Part shown: one piece after another, positions 16,003 to 24,555 of the stretch
Layout of the letters: each line of letters starts with the position of its first letter
How positions within the stretch are numbered: the first letter of the stretch is position 1
From: JAKFWI01 sp031398975
Lineage (GTDB): Bacteria; Pseudomonadota; Alphaproteobacteria; Caulobacterales; Aquidulcibacteraceae
Assembly: GCA_031398975.1 (NCBI GenBank)
Contig: JANNOI010000061.1
Span: 1 to 36,514 of the forward strand
Direction of reading: 5' to 3'
Length of the DNA: 36,514 bases
The notes under the pieces: model-generated
Database searches by the model: none
What the model saw: the letters and a program-made list of their open reading frames with translations, nothing else
What the model was told of the DNA's origin: nothing
Translations under genes and position numbers: made by a program

Positions 16003-16032
16003 AGCGGCGGCCTTCGCGGGCCGCCGCTTTTT
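16003..16032 (+). terminator. Attenuator-like terminator in the rimP leader
   Basis: A perfect 10-bp stem AGCGGCGGCC / GGCCGCCGCT (16003-16012 with 16019-16028), a TTCGCG loop and a T-run to 16032 form a textbook intrinsic terminator. It is only 17 bases before the rimP start and about 40 bases after the inferred transcription start. A second small hairpin, CGTCCC-GGAT-GGGGCG (15984-15999), precedes it. On the other strand no T-run follows. Either it attenuates the operon or it ends a very short RNA. Confidence 0.7.
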
Positions 16033-16048
16033 GCATTCTGGAGCCCTG

Positions 16049-16591
16049 GTGAAAACCCTCTCTCCCATCGAGGCGCGCGTGGCGGAGCTGATCGAGCCGA
16101 CGGCGGACGATCTCGGCCTGCGCGTGGTGCGGGTGCGGCTCACGGGGCTGAAGCGCAAGCGCCTGCAGATCATGGCAGAGCGGCGCGCCGATGGCGGCAT
16201 GGGGATCGACGATTGCGAGGCGCTCTCGCGCGCGGCGGCCCCGGTGCTGGACGCGAATGATCCGATCCCGGAGGAATACGATCTCGAAGTGTCCTCGCCG
16301 GGGATCGACCGGCCGCTCGTGACGCTGGAAGACTTTGCCCGCTTCGTGGGCCATGAGGCGAAGGTGGAGACGGCGCGGCTCGAGAACGGGCGGCGCAAGT
16401 TCCGCGGGCCGATCGTGGCCGTGGAGGGCGATCAGGTCGTGCTCGCGCTGCCCGAAGGCGAGGCGCGCCTGGCGTTCGAGAGCCTCAGCGAAGCGCGCCT
16501 CGTGCTGACGGACGCGCTGATCGCGGAAGATTTGAAACGGGCCAAGGCCGCCGAGGCGGCGGATGCGGCCGAGATGGAAGGTGAAGCATGA
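16049..16591 (+). CDS. rimP: Ribosome maturation factor RimP
   Basis: Cytosolic factor for 30S subunit assembly. The 180-residue product has the RimP N-terminal domain (IEARVAELIEPTADDLGLRV, MGIDDCEALSRAAAPVLDAN) and the signature EEYDLEVSSPGIDRPL, followed by the SH3-like C-terminal domain from about residue 95 (FARFVGHEAKVETA) and a charged tail. The GTG at 16049 is chosen for GGAG 7 bases upstream and the family N terminus; the frame is open back to 15992 but that would lie across the leader terminator. Its stop overlaps the nusA start (ATGA). Confidence 0.93.
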   Translation: MKTLSPIEARVAELIEPTADDLGLRVVRVRLTGLKRKRLQIMAERRADGGMGIDDCEALSRAAAPVLDANDPIPEEYDLEVSSPGIDRPLVTLEDFARFVGHEAKVETARLENGRRKFRGPIVAVEGDQVVLALPEGEARLAFESLSEARLVLTDALIAEDLKRAKAAEAADAAEMEGEA

Positions 16592-18228
16592 GCAGCGGCA
16601 TCAGCGCAAACCGCCTGGAGATCCTGCAGATCGCCGATGCGGTCGCGCGCGAGAAGGGGATCGAGAAGGACGTCGTGATCCAGAGCATGGAGCACGCCCT
16701 GCAGAAGGCCGCGCGCTCGCGCTACGGGATCGAGCACGACATCCGCGCCGAGATCAACACCAAGACCGGCGAGATGACGCTGCTGCGGGTCATGACGGTG
16801 GTGGACGAGGCCTGGCTCGAGGCCCAGGCGCGCCCGTTCAATCCGTCCACGGACATCGAGCTCGAGGAGGCCCGCAAGAGCGATCCCGAAGCGCACCCCG
16901 GCAAGACCTATTCCGAGACTTTGCCGCCGATGGATTTCGGCCGCGTGGCCGCCCAGACTGCGAAGCAGGTGATCAATCACGAAGTGCGCGAGGCCGAGCG
17001 CGAACGTCAGTACGGGGAATACAAGGACCGCGTGGGCGAGATCGTCAACGGCGTCGTCAAGCGCGTGGAATACGGCAACATCATCATCGATCTTGGCCGC
17101 GCGGAGGGCATCGTGCGCCGCAACGAGGCGATCCCGCGCGAAAACCTGCACCAGGGGGACCGCACCCGCGCCTTCATCTATGACGTGCGCCGCGAAACGA
17201 AGGGCCCGCAGATATTCCTGTCCCGCGCCAAGCCCGAATTCATGATGCGCCTGTTCGCCCAGGAAGTGCCGGAAGTCTATGAGGGCGTGATCGAGATCAA
17301 GGCCGCCGCGCGCGATCCGGGCTCGCGCGCCAAGATCGCCGTCATCTCCCATGACAGCTCGATCGATCCCGTGGGCGCGTGCGTGGGCATGCGCGGCGCG
17401 CGGGTGCAGGCGGTGGTGGGCGAGCTGCAGGGCGAGAAGATCGACATCATCCCCTGGTCCGCCGATCCCGCGACCTTCATCGTCAACGCGCTGCAGCCGG
17501 CGGAAGTCTCGAAAGTGGTGCTCGAGCCCGAGGACAATCGCGTCGAAGTGGTGGTGGACGAGCAGCAGCTCTCGCTCGCCATCGGCCGGCGCGGGCAGAA
17601 TGTGCGCCTGGCTAGTCAGCTCACCGGCTGGACGATCGACATCCTGACCGAGGCCGAAGAGAGCGAGCGCCGGCAGAAGGAATTCGCCGAGCGCACCCAG
17701 CGCTTCATGGGCGCCCTCGATGCGGACGAGATGATGGCCCAATTGCTCGCCGCCGAAGGCTTCGAGACGATCGAGGAGATCGCCTATATCGAGCTCGACG
17801 ATCTCGCCATGATCGAGGGGCTGAACGACGAGATCGCCCAGGAATTGCAGGCCCGCGCGCGCGATCACCTCGAGGCCGCCGCCGCCGAGCAGGACGCGAA
17901 GCGCCAGGAGCTGGGGGTGGGCGACGCGGTCGTGGCGCTCGCCTCGGTGACGTTGCCGATGGCGGTGGCGCTGGGGGAGGGCGGGGTCAAGACGCTGGAG
18001 GACGTCGCGGGCCTCGTGCCCGACGATCTGCGCGGCTGGTTCGAGACGAAGAACGGCGAGCGCGTGCGCGAGCCTGGCATTCTGGAGAAGTTCGCGCTGA
18101 GCCCCGAGGCCGCCGAGGCGCTGATTCTCGAGGCCCGGGTCGCCGCCGGCTGGATCGATCCCCCAGAGCCCGCGGAGCCGGAGGCGGCGGAGCTTTCGGA
18201 GGTCGAGCAGGTGTTCGGGGAGGCCTGA
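16588..18228 (+). CDS. nusA: Transcription termination/antitermination protein NusA
   Basis: RNA polymerase-binding factor for pausing, termination and rRNA antitermination. Domains in the 546-residue protein: NusA N-terminal domain at 1-130, S1 RNA-binding domain about 148-215 (GEIVNGVVKRVEYGNIIIDL), tandem KH domains about 240-365 (PVGACVGMRGARVQAVVGEL; LAIGRRGQNVRLASQLTGW), then helix-hairpin-helix C-terminal repeats (LLAAEGFETIEEIAYIE) and an acidic end. The extended C terminus is usual for proteobacterial NusA. It is translationally coupled to rimP and stands 12 bases before the next gene. Confidence 0.98.
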   Translation: MSSGISANRLEILQIADAVAREKGIEKDVVIQSMEHALQKAARSRYGIEHDIRAEINTKTGEMTLLRVMTVVDEAWLEAQARPFNPSTDIELEEARKSDPEAHPGKTYSETLPPMDFGRVAAQTAKQVINHEVREAERERQYGEYKDRVGEIVNGVVKRVEYGNIIIDLGRAEGIVRRNEAIPRENLHQGDRTRAFIYDVRRETKGPQIFLSRAKPEFMMRLFAQEVPEVYEGVIEIKAAARDPGSRAKIAVISHDSSIDPVGACVGMRGARVQAVVGELQGEKIDIIPWSADPATFIVNALQPAEVSKVVLEPEDNRVEVVVDEQQLSLAIGRRGQNVRLASQLTGWTIDILTEAEESERRQKEFAERTQRFMGALDADEMMAQLLAAEGFETIEEIAYIELDDLAMIEGLNDEIAQELQARARDHLEAAAAEQDAKRQELGVGDAVVALASVTLPMAVALGEGGVKTLEDVAGLVPDDLRGWFETKNGERVREPGILEKFALSPEAAEALILEARVAAGWIDPPEPAEPEAAELSEVEQVFGEA

Positions 18229-18240
18229 GGCGCTTTCGCC

Positions 18241-18867
18241 ATGCCCCGGGAACGCCGCTGCATTGTCACCGGCGAGACCCCGCCGGAGGCCGAATTGGTG
18301 CGCTTCGCCTTGTCCGCCGAGGGGGAGGTGGTGGCCGATGTCGCGGCCAAGCTGCCGGGGCGGGGGGCGTGGGTGCGGGCCCGGCGCGCGGTGGTGGACC
18401 AGGCGGTGCGGCGCAATGCGTTCGCGCGGGCCTTCAAAACCGCCGCCAAGCCCCCCCCTGATTTAAGCGACCGCACGGGCGCCGCGCTGACGCGCAGCGC
18501 GCTCGCCCTGCTGGGTCTGTCGCGCAAAGCCTCCGCCGTGGCGATCGGGTACGAGCAGGTGGAGACGGCGATCCGGGCGGGGCGCGCTTTGCTGCTGATC
18601 GAGGCCGCGGACGGGTCCGGGCCGCAGCGGGAGAAGCTGCGCAAGCTCGCTTTCGGGCTTTCGGGCAGGGAGCCGGCGGTGGTGGCGGGGTTCAGCGCGG
18701 ACGAACTCGGGGTGGCGCTCGGGCGCGATCGTGTGATACATGCTGCGTGGCTTCAAGAGCGCATGGCGCGGCGATGGGCGGACGAGATCGAACGCCTGAG
18801 CGGGTTCCGCGCCGACATTTCGGCATCCTGGCCGCCAGCTTTCCCCGCGGGGGGCGAGCATGGGTGA
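18241..18867 (+). CDS. YlxR (DUF448) / L7Ae-fold RNA-binding protein
   Basis: Fusion of two small RNA-binding folds, typical of Alphaproteobacteria at this point of the nusA-infB operon. Residues 1-80 form the YlxR/DUF448 domain (RRCIVTGETPPEAELVRFA, DVAAKLPGRGAWV). Residues 85-185 form an L7Ae/L30e-like domain (LALLGLSRKASAVAIGYEQV, RAGRALLLIEAADGS). The 208-residue size fits. A role in ribosome or RNA metabolism is inferred from fold and neighbours; I know of no proven reaction. The ATG lies 12 bases after the nusA stop. Confidence 0.92.
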   Translation: MPRERRCIVTGETPPEAELVRFALSAEGEVVADVAAKLPGRGAWVRARRAVVDQAVRRNAFARAFKTAAKPPPDLSDRTGAALTRSALALLGLSRKASAVAIGYEQVETAIRAGRALLLIEAADGSGPQREKLRKLAFGLSGREPAVVAGFSADELGVALGRDRVIHAAWLQERMARRWADEIERLSGFRADISASWPPAFPAGGEHG

Positions 18868-18972
18868 AAGCGACGCAAAGGTCGGGCGTCGCGACCGGCG
18901 CTTTTGCGGCGCCGATCGCGTCCCGGCTGTACGAACAACGCTTCGCGAGAAGCATCGACGTTACGGAAGAGC

Positions 18973-21912
18973 ATGACCGACGGAAATGAACGTAAAGACG
19001 CCGCCGGCTCCCAGCCCGGCGGCCAGGGTCGAAAACCGCTGACGCTGACCCGCACCACGGGCGCGGGCACGGTCAAGCAGAGCTTTTCCCACGGCCGCTC
19101 CAAATCGGTGGTGGTAGAGATGAAGCAGCGGCGGGTCATGGCGCCGCCGTCGCCGGCAGCGCCCGCCCAGAACGCCGCGCCCAAACCCGCCCCGGCGCCC
19201 GCGCCGCGCCCGGCCCCCGGCGCCAGCCAGCCCGGCGCCAGCCCTGCAGCCGCCCCGGGTCAAGCCGGCGCGCAAGCCCGGCCAAATCAGACGGGGGCGG
19301 CTCCAGCCGCTCCGGCCCCGGCTGCAACCGCTCAGCCTGGCGCCGCCGCCCAGGCCGCCACCGCCCAGGCCGGCGCCGCCCCGGTCAGAACCGCTCCGAC
19401 GAATGCCGCACAAGCCAGCGCGAGCCCGGCGAGCGCGGGCGGCCAAGCGGGCGCCGGCGCCTCGGCCGGCCAGGGCGCTGCGCGCCAAAGCCCCGCCGCA
19501 TCCCAGAGCGGGGCCAATGCGAGCCGCCAGCAACCCACCGCCGCCCGCGCGGCGCCGCCGCTGATCCGCCCTGCCGGGCTCAGCAATGATGAGTTCCGCC
19601 GACGCCAGGAGGCGGTGGCCCGCGCCGCCGCGGACGACGAGGCCCGTCGCGACCGCTCCCGCCAGGACGAGGAGCAGCGCCGCGCGCTGGAGGAAGCCCA
19701 GCGCCGAATGATGGAGGAGGACCAGGCCGCCTCCATCGCCGCCGAAGAGGTGCGCCGCAAATCCGAGGCCGAGGACGCCGCCCGCGCCGGGCTCGCCCAA
19801 GGCGGGAGCCAAGCGGGGGCCCAGGCCGGGTCCGACGCCGCAGGCGCCCGCGCGGGACAGACCGCCCGCGCCGGAGCGGCGGGCGAAGACGCCGCGCCCG
19901 CATCCGGCGAAGACATCCTCTCCGAGCTTGGCGGGCGGGTGAAGACGACCCGCCGCGCCCTGCCCATCGCCCCTGCCGTGAAACCCGCCAAGAAGGGCGA
20001 GCAGGAACGCCGGAAGGGCAAGCTCACGCTCGACATGGTCGAGCGGATCACCGAGGGCGACGACGAGCGCGTGCGCTCGCTCGCCGCCATGCGCCGCGCC
20101 CGGGAGAAAGAGCGTCAGCGCCGCACCTCGCCCGGGGAGCAGCAGCGCGTGCTGCGCGAAGTCACCATCCCGGAATCGATCACGATCCAGGAGCTGTCCA
20201 ACCGGATGGCGATCCGCGCCGTGGACATCGTAAAATACCTGATGCGCCAGGACACGATGGCGACCATTGATGACGTGATCGACGCCGACACCGCCGAGCT
20301 GATCGCCACCGATTTCGGCCACACTGTGCGCCGCGTGGCGGCCGCCGACGTGGAAGAGGGGCTTGCTGGCGACACCGACAGCGTGGAGAGCCTGAAGCCG
20401 CGCCCGCCCGTGGTGACGGTGATGGGCCATGTCGATCACGGCAAGACCTCCCTCCTCGACGCCCTGCGCAAGAGCGACGTGGTGGCGGGCGAGGCCGGCG
20501 GCATTACCCAGCATATCGGCGCCTATCAGGTGCGCCTCGGCGACGGCGGGCGCGTGACGTTCCTGGATACGCCCGGCCACGCCGCGTTTTCTTCGATGCG
20601 CTCGCGCGGGGCGCAGGTCACCGACATCGTCGTGCTGGTGGTGGCCGCCGATGACGGCGTCATGCCGCAGACGGTGGAGGCCATCAACCACGCCAAGGCC
20701 GCGGGCGTGCCGATCATCGTGGCCGTCAACAAGATCGACAAGCCCGAAGCCAACCCCACGCGCGTCGTGCAGGAGCTGTTGCAATACGAGGTCGTGGCCG
20801 AACAATTCGGCGGCGACGTGCAGGTGGTGCAGGTGTCCGCGCTGAAGCGCGAGGGGCTCGACGAATTGGTGGACACCATCCTGCTCCAGGCCGAGGTGCT
20901 TGACCTGAAGGCCAATCCCGACCGCGCGGGGGAAGCCACCATCGTAGAGGCGAGGCTCGATCGCGGCCGCGGGCCGGTGGCCACGGCGCTGGTGCGCCGC
21001 GGCACGCTGCGGCGCGGGGACATCATCGTGGCGGGCTCCCAATGGGGCAAGGTGCGCGCGCTCACCAATGAGCGCGGCCAGCAGGCGCCCACGGCCGGGC
21101 CGTCGGAGCCCGTGGAGATCATGGGCCTTGAGGGCGTGCCCGAGCCTGGCGATACGCTCCAGGTGGTCGATAGCGAGACGCGCGCCCGCGAAGTCACGAG
21201 CTACCGCCAAAGTCTGCGCCGCGAAAAGCACGCGAGCGGCGCGGGCGCCCGCGGCTCGCTCGAGCAGATGATGGCCAAGTTCAAGGACCAGACCTCTCGC
21301 GAACTGCCGGTCGTGATCAAAGCCGACGTGCAAGGCTCGGCCGAGGCGATCGCCAACGCGCTTGAAAAGCTGGGGACCGAGGAGGTCCGCGCCCGGGTGC
21401 TGCAGGCCGCGGTCGGGGGCATCAACGAGGCCGACATCACCCTCGCCAAGGCCTCGAGCGCGCCGGTGATCGGGTTCAATGTCCGCGCCTCGAAAGAGGC
21501 GCGCGATCTGGCCGAACGCGAGGGCGTGGAGATCCGCTATTACGCGATCATCTACGACCTGATCGAGGACATCAAAGGCGTGATGTCCGGCATGCTGGCC
21601 CCCATCACCCGCGAGACCTTCCTCGGCAATGCCGAGATCCTGGAAGTGTTCCAGATCACCCGGATCGGGCGCGTGGCAGGCTGCCGCGTCACCGAGGGCA
21701 AGATGGTGCGCGGGGCGCGGGTGCGGCTACTGCGCGACAATGTGGTGATTCACGAGGGCGGCAAGCTAAACACGCTGAAGCGCTTCAAGGACGATGCGAA
21801 CGAAGTCCAGTCCGGCCAGGAATGCGGGATGAGCTTCGAGAACTATCAAGACATCAAGGCGGGCGACTTAATTGAGTGCTTCAATGTCGAAGTGGTTCAG
21901 CGCTCGCTTTAA
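18973..21912 (+). CDS. infB: Translation initiation factor IF-2
   Basis: GTPase that places initiator tRNA on the 30S subunit and joins the subunits. The product has 979 residues. Residues 1-50 are the alphaproteobacterial N-terminal motif (LTLTRTTGAGTVKQSFSHGR); about 55-205 is a long Ala/Pro/Gln/Gly low-complexity linker; a charged helix follows; the IF2_N domain is near 400-455 (ITIQELSNRMAIRAVDIVKY). The GTPase motifs are GHVDHGKTS (about 485), DTPGHAAF, NKID and SALK; domains II-IV complete the protein. The ATG at 18973 is chosen for the GGAAGAG ribosome site and family N terminus; the frame is open from 18904. Its 3' end overlaps the next gene. Confidence 0.97.
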   Translation: MTDGNERKDAAGSQPGGQGRKPLTLTRTTGAGTVKQSFSHGRSKSVVVEMKQRRVMAPPSPAAPAQNAAPKPAPAPAPRPAPGASQPGASPAAAPGQAGAQARPNQTGAAPAAPAPAATAQPGAAAQAATAQAGAAPVRTAPTNAAQASASPASAGGQAGAGASAGQGAARQSPAASQSGANASRQQPTAARAAPPLIRPAGLSNDEFRRRQEAVARAAADDEARRDRSRQDEEQRRALEEAQRRMMEEDQAASIAAEEVRRKSEAEDAARAGLAQGGSQAGAQAGSDAAGARAGQTARAGAAGEDAAPASGEDILSELGGRVKTTRRALPIAPAVKPAKKGEQERRKGKLTLDMVERITEGDDERVRSLAAMRRAREKERQRRTSPGEQQRVLREVTIPESITIQELSNRMAIRAVDIVKYLMRQDTMATIDDVIDADTAELIATDFGHTVRRVAAADVEEGLAGDTDSVESLKPRPPVVTVMGHVDHGKTSLLDALRKSDVVAGEAGGITQHIGAYQVRLGDGGRVTFLDTPGHAAFSSMRSRGAQVTDIVVLVVAADDGVMPQTVEAINHAKAAGVPIIVAVNKIDKPEANPTRVVQELLQYEVVAEQFGGDVQVVQVSALKREGLDELVDTILLQAEVLDLKANPDRAGEATIVEARLDRGRGPVATALVRRGTLRRGDIIVAGSQWGKVRALTNERGQQAPTAGPSEPVEIMGLEGVPEPGDTLQVVDSETRAREVTSYRQSLRREKHASGAGARGSLEQMMAKFKDQTSRELPVVIKADVQGSAEAIANALEKLGTEEVRARVLQAAVGGINEADITLAKASSAPVIGFNVRASKEARDLAEREGVEIRYYAIIYDLIEDIKGVMSGMLAPITRETFLGNAEILEVFQITRIGRVAGCRVTEGKMVRGARVRLLRDNVVIHEGGKLNTLKRFKDDANEVQSGQECGMSFENYQDIKAGDLIECFNVEVVQRSL

Positions 21913-22528
21913 GGGCCGGTGCGGCGCGTTGGCGGCCTTCGCGCTGCTCGGGCTTGGCGGATTGGGCGGGCTGGGCGGCTGCGACAAGCTGCTCGCGCCG
22001 CTGGAGGAGGAGCAGGCGGAGACGTCCGGCTCCAATGGCGTGCGCACCCGCCCTGACACCGCCATCCCCGACATCGCGTCGGCCGAACCGGGCAAGGATC
22101 GCCGCCTGTGGCGCGCCTCCAATGAGGCGACGCGTCTCTCGACGGGCTATCTCACCGCGAGCCTGGAAGGTCGCTCCGGCCCGCTGACGCTGGCCTTCGC
22201 CGAGGGCATCACCTTGACGCTGGAGCGGGACGTGCGCGTCGGCGCGGGGGAAAAAGCGGGCCGGGACGGGGAGACTTTCGCCAGCCTGATGAGCGTCGAC
22301 ACCGCCGCCGACATCTATCTCTATCGCGTCACGCGCGAGAACGTGCTCAAGACCGCCAAGCAGGGCGGGCTGTGCAAGAAGAACAAGGCGGTGCACCTGG
22401 CGGTCAGCGAATTCGTCGGCCGGGACGGGGAATGGGTGTTCAAGGTCGCAGCGTTCCGCGGCAAGGCGCCGCCCGGCGCCGGCGGCGACCCCGAATTCTG
22501 CGCCGCCTACCAATACGCGCTGCTTTGA
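21884..22528 (+). CDS. Putative lipoprotein overlapping infB 3' end
   Basis: Unrecognised secreted protein of 214 residues. The signal peptide is basic then Leu/Gly-rich and ends in a lipobox GLGGC with Cys33 as the acylation site. The mature part has no family I can name; it includes TLAFAEGITLTLERDVRVGA and a block with NVLKTAKQGGLCKKNKAVHL, and three further cysteines could form disulfides. The ATG at 21884 lies inside the last codons of infB (29-base overlap); a TTG at 21872 is the alternative. The stop overlaps the rbfA TTG (TTGA), so it is embedded in the operon between two translation genes rather than merely next to them. Codon use is like its neighbours. Confidence 0.8.
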   Translation: MSKWFSARFKGRCGALAAFALLGLGGLGGLGGCDKLLAPLEEEQAETSGSNGVRTRPDTAIPDIASAEPGKDRRLWRASNEATRLSTGYLTASLEGRSGPLTLAFAEGITLTLERDVRVGAGEKAGRDGETFASLMSVDTAADIYLYRVTRENVLKTAKQGGLCKKNKAVHLAVSEFVGRDGEWVFKVAAFRGKAPPGAGGDPEFCAAYQYALL

Positions 22529-22950
22529 GCCGCCCCGGCAGACGCCCCCCAGAAGGCCCCTCCCAGCGCCAGTTGCGCGCGGGCGAGGTCGTGCGCCACG
22601 CCCTGGTGGAGATCCTGGCGCGAGGGGAATTGCGCGATCCCGATCTGGTGGGACTGTCGATCACCGTGGGCGAGGTGCGCGCCTCGCCGGACTTGAAGCA
22701 CATGACGGCCTTCGTCGCGCCGCTCTTGGGCCAGAAGGGCGCGGGCGGGGACCCCGCCAGGATCGCGGCCGCGCTCTCCCGCTCGGCCGGCTTCCTGCGC
22801 GGAAGGCTGGGGCGGATGGTGGACATGAAGCATATCCCGCACCTGCACTTCACCCCGGATTTCTCCTACGCCGAGGCCGGCCATATCGCGGCGGTGCTGA
22901 ACCGGCCGGAGGTGCGCCGCGATCTGGACGGGGAGGGCGGGGCGGAATGA
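22525..22950 (+). CDS. rbfA: 30S ribosome-binding factor RbfA
   Basis: Binds the 30S subunit and helps 16S rRNA maturation, especially in the cold. The 141-residue product has the alphaproteobacterial start PSQRQLRAGEVVRHALVEIL, LVGLSITVGEVRASPDLKHM, and LRGRLGRMVDMKHIPHLHF with FTPD, which cover the KH-type fold. TTG at 22525 is taken as start because it overlaps the preceding TGA and gives normal length; a longer open frame upstream (from 22372) is a shadow of the lipoprotein gene. Its stop overlaps truB by 4 bases. Confidence 0.94.
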   Translation: MSRPGRRPPEGPSQRQLRAGEVVRHALVEILARGELRDPDLVGLSITVGEVRASPDLKHMTAFVAPLLGQKGAGGDPARIAAALSRSAGFLRGRLGRMVDMKHIPHLHFTPDFSYAEAGHIAAVLNRPEVRRDLDGEGGAE

Positions 22951-23915
22951 GCCGGCGCAAGAAGGGCGAAGACGTCTCCGGCTGGGTGGTGCTGGACAAG
23001 CCCGAGGACGTCACCTCCACCGATGCGGTGGCGATCGTGCGCCGCCTGTTCAACGCCAACAAGGCCGGCCACGCCGGCACGCTCGATCCGCTCGCCTCCG
23101 GCATCCTGCCGATCGCGCTGGGGGAGGCCACCAAGACGGTGCCCTGGCTGATGGAGAGCGACAAGGCCTACCGCTTCTCTATCGCCTGGGGCACCTCCAC
23201 CGACACCCAGGACCGCGAGGGCAAGATCGTCGCCCAAAGCGCCTTCCGCCCGGAGCCGGCCGCGGTGGCGGAGGCGCTCGCCGGCTTCGTCGGCGCCATC
23301 GAGCAGACGCCCCCGACCTTCAGCGCGGTGAAGGTGGACGGCGAGCGCGCGTATGATCTTGCCCGCGCCGGCGAGGCGGTGACGCTGAAGCCCCGCCCGG
23401 TGCTGGTGCACGAGGCGGCGCTGGAGACCGGGCCGGCGGGGGAGGAGGCGGGGCGGGACCTCTCCTTCATCCGGGTGCGGTGCGGTAAGGGTTTCTATAT
23501 CCGGGCGCTGGTGCGGGACCTCGCCGCCAAGCTCGGCGCGGAGGGGCATGTGGCGGCGCTGCGGCGGGTGGCGGTGGGGCAGTTTTCGGAGGCCCAGGCG
23601 ATCGGCCTCGACGCGCTGAAAGATTTGGTCCATAACGCGCAGGCGTCCGAGCGCTTAAGACCCGTAGAGACCGCGCTGGCCGACATCCCGGCGCTGGCCG
23701 TCAACGAAGACGATGCGTTCAAGCTCAAGCAAGGACGGCCGATCGTGCTCCTGCCGCATGTGGTGGAGAGCCTCCGGACCCAGTTCCGCCCCCGCACCAT
23801 CGCAGGCGCAGACGCCTCGCGTGCGGCGGTGGCGCTGTTTTCGGGCAAGGCCGTGGCGCTGGGCGACGTGCGGGCGGGCAAGTTCAAGCCCACCCGCGTG
23901 TTCCATCTCTCGTGA
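22947..23915 (+). CDS. truB: tRNA pseudouridine(55) synthase TruB
   Basis: Isomerises U55 in the T-loop of tRNAs to pseudouridine. The 322-residue protein contains GWVVLDKPEDVTSTDAV, the catalytic block GHAGTLDPLASGILPIALG with Asp47, YRFSIAWGTSTDTQD, QTPPTFSAVKVDGERAYDLA and a thumb-loop region, then a C-terminal part with VNEDDAFKLKQGRPIVL. Length and order are normal. The ATG overlaps the rbfA stop (ATGA); rpsO follows after 13 bases. Confidence 0.97.
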   Translation: MSRRKKGEDVSGWVVLDKPEDVTSTDAVAIVRRLFNANKAGHAGTLDPLASGILPIALGEATKTVPWLMESDKAYRFSIAWGTSTDTQDREGKIVAQSAFRPEPAAVAEALAGFVGAIEQTPPTFSAVKVDGERAYDLARAGEAVTLKPRPVLVHEAALETGPAGEEAGRDLSFIRVRCGKGFYIRALVRDLAAKLGAEGHVAALRRVAVGQFSEAQAIGLDALKDLVHNAQASERLRPVETALADIPALAVNEDDAFKLKQGRPIVLLPHVVESLRTQFRPRTIAGADASRAAVALFSGKAVALGDVRAGKFKPTRVFHLS

Positions 23916-23928
23916 GTGAGGAGAGCCG

Positions 23929-24198
23929 ATGTCGATCACGACCGAGCGCAAGCAGGCGCTCATCCAGGAATACGCCCAAGGGGCGGCCGATACCGGCTCC
24001 CCGGAAGTGCAGGTGGCCATCCTGTCGGAGCGGATCACCAATCTGACCGAGCATTTCAAAAGCCACAAAAAGGACAATCACTCCCGGCGCGGCTTGCTGC
24101 ACATGGTGTCGCAGCGCCGCCGGCTGCTCGATTATCTGAAGGACCGCGACGACGCCCGCTACAAGGCGCTGATCGAGCGGCTGGGCTTGCGCCGTTAG
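23929..24198 (+). CDS. rpsO: Ribosomal protein S15
   Basis: Primary 16S rRNA-binding protein of the 30S platform. The 89-residue length is standard, and the sequence has the family landmarks GAADTGSPEVQVAILSERI, LTEHFKSHKKDNHSRRGLL and MVSQRRRLLDYLK. GAGGAGAGCCG just before the ATG is a strong ribosome site. It shares the truB transcript; the 357-base gap to pnp holds a repeat and hairpins. Confidence 0.98.
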   Translation: MSITTERKQALIQEYAQGAADTGSPEVQVAILSERITNLTEHFKSHKKDNHSRRGLLHMVSQRRRLLDYLKDRDDARYKALIERLGLRR

Positions 24199-24232
24199 GA
24201 GAAGGGTCGGCGGCGTTTTGTGCGCGTGGGCG

Positions 24233-24321
24233 TGTCATCCCGGCCGGAGCGAAGCGGAGCGCCGGGACCTCGCCCGCCTGGTTCAAGGTCCCGGATAGGC
24301 CTGCGGCCGTCCGGGATGACA
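24233..24321. repeat. Palindromic intergenic repeat element (89 bp)
   Basis: The element is bounded by an 11-bp perfect inverted repeat, TGTCATCCCGG (24233-24243) and CCGGGATGACA (24311-24321). Inside are two smaller hairpins: one with CCGG arms around GAGCGAAGCGGAG, and one of the form CCCGGA-TA-GGCC-TGC-GGCC-GT-CCGGG. The edge and inner words resemble a dispersed intergenic repeat I recall from alphaproteobacterial genomes. It is non-coding and lies between rpsO and pnp. Copy number cannot be judged from one window. Confidence 0.75.
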
Positions 24322-24488
24322 GAAGCAATGCGGGCCGGCGGAGCAGTTTCGCCGGCGGACCGTAGAGCGGCTTTCGTGATCTGAGGCGAGTGCTTCTCCG
24401 CAAGTGCGGGGCAGCGTTCCCCCCAGGTCACAAGGTTGGTCGCTCTGCACGTTCGGGCGGGCCTTGGTCCCTCGCCCTCAACGGGCCG

Positions 24489-24523
24489 GCGCGCCATCGG
24501 GCATGCCGGCCGAACCGGCGCGC
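24489..24523 (+). promoter_or_regulatory. Hairpin in the pnp leader
   Basis: GCGCGCC (24489-24495) can pair with GGCGCGC (24517-24523), enclosing a GGCATGCC palindrome. It lies 33 bases before the pnp ATG. In enterobacteria the pnp leader forms an RNase III-cut stem used in PNPase autoregulation; a similar role here is only a guess. The rest of the rpsO-pnp gap outside this stem and the repeat shows nothing I can name. Confidence 0.3.
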
Positions 24524-24555
24524 GGGCAAAGCTCCCGCAGCGCCCGGAGCTGACC

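Noticed and set aside
19100..19600. Repeat region within infB as an inserted element
   Set aside because: The Ala/Pro/Gln/Gly repeats keep the infB frame and match the usual variable linker of IF-2, so they are part of the gene.
18961..21333. 790-codon open frame antisense to infB, and other long antisense frames (rpoS-like length frames opposite miaB, nusA, pnp, the helicase)
   Set aside because: These are shadow frames caused by high GC at third positions. Their predicted proteins are His/Arg/Gly/Ala-rich without domains, while the plus-strand genes are clear.
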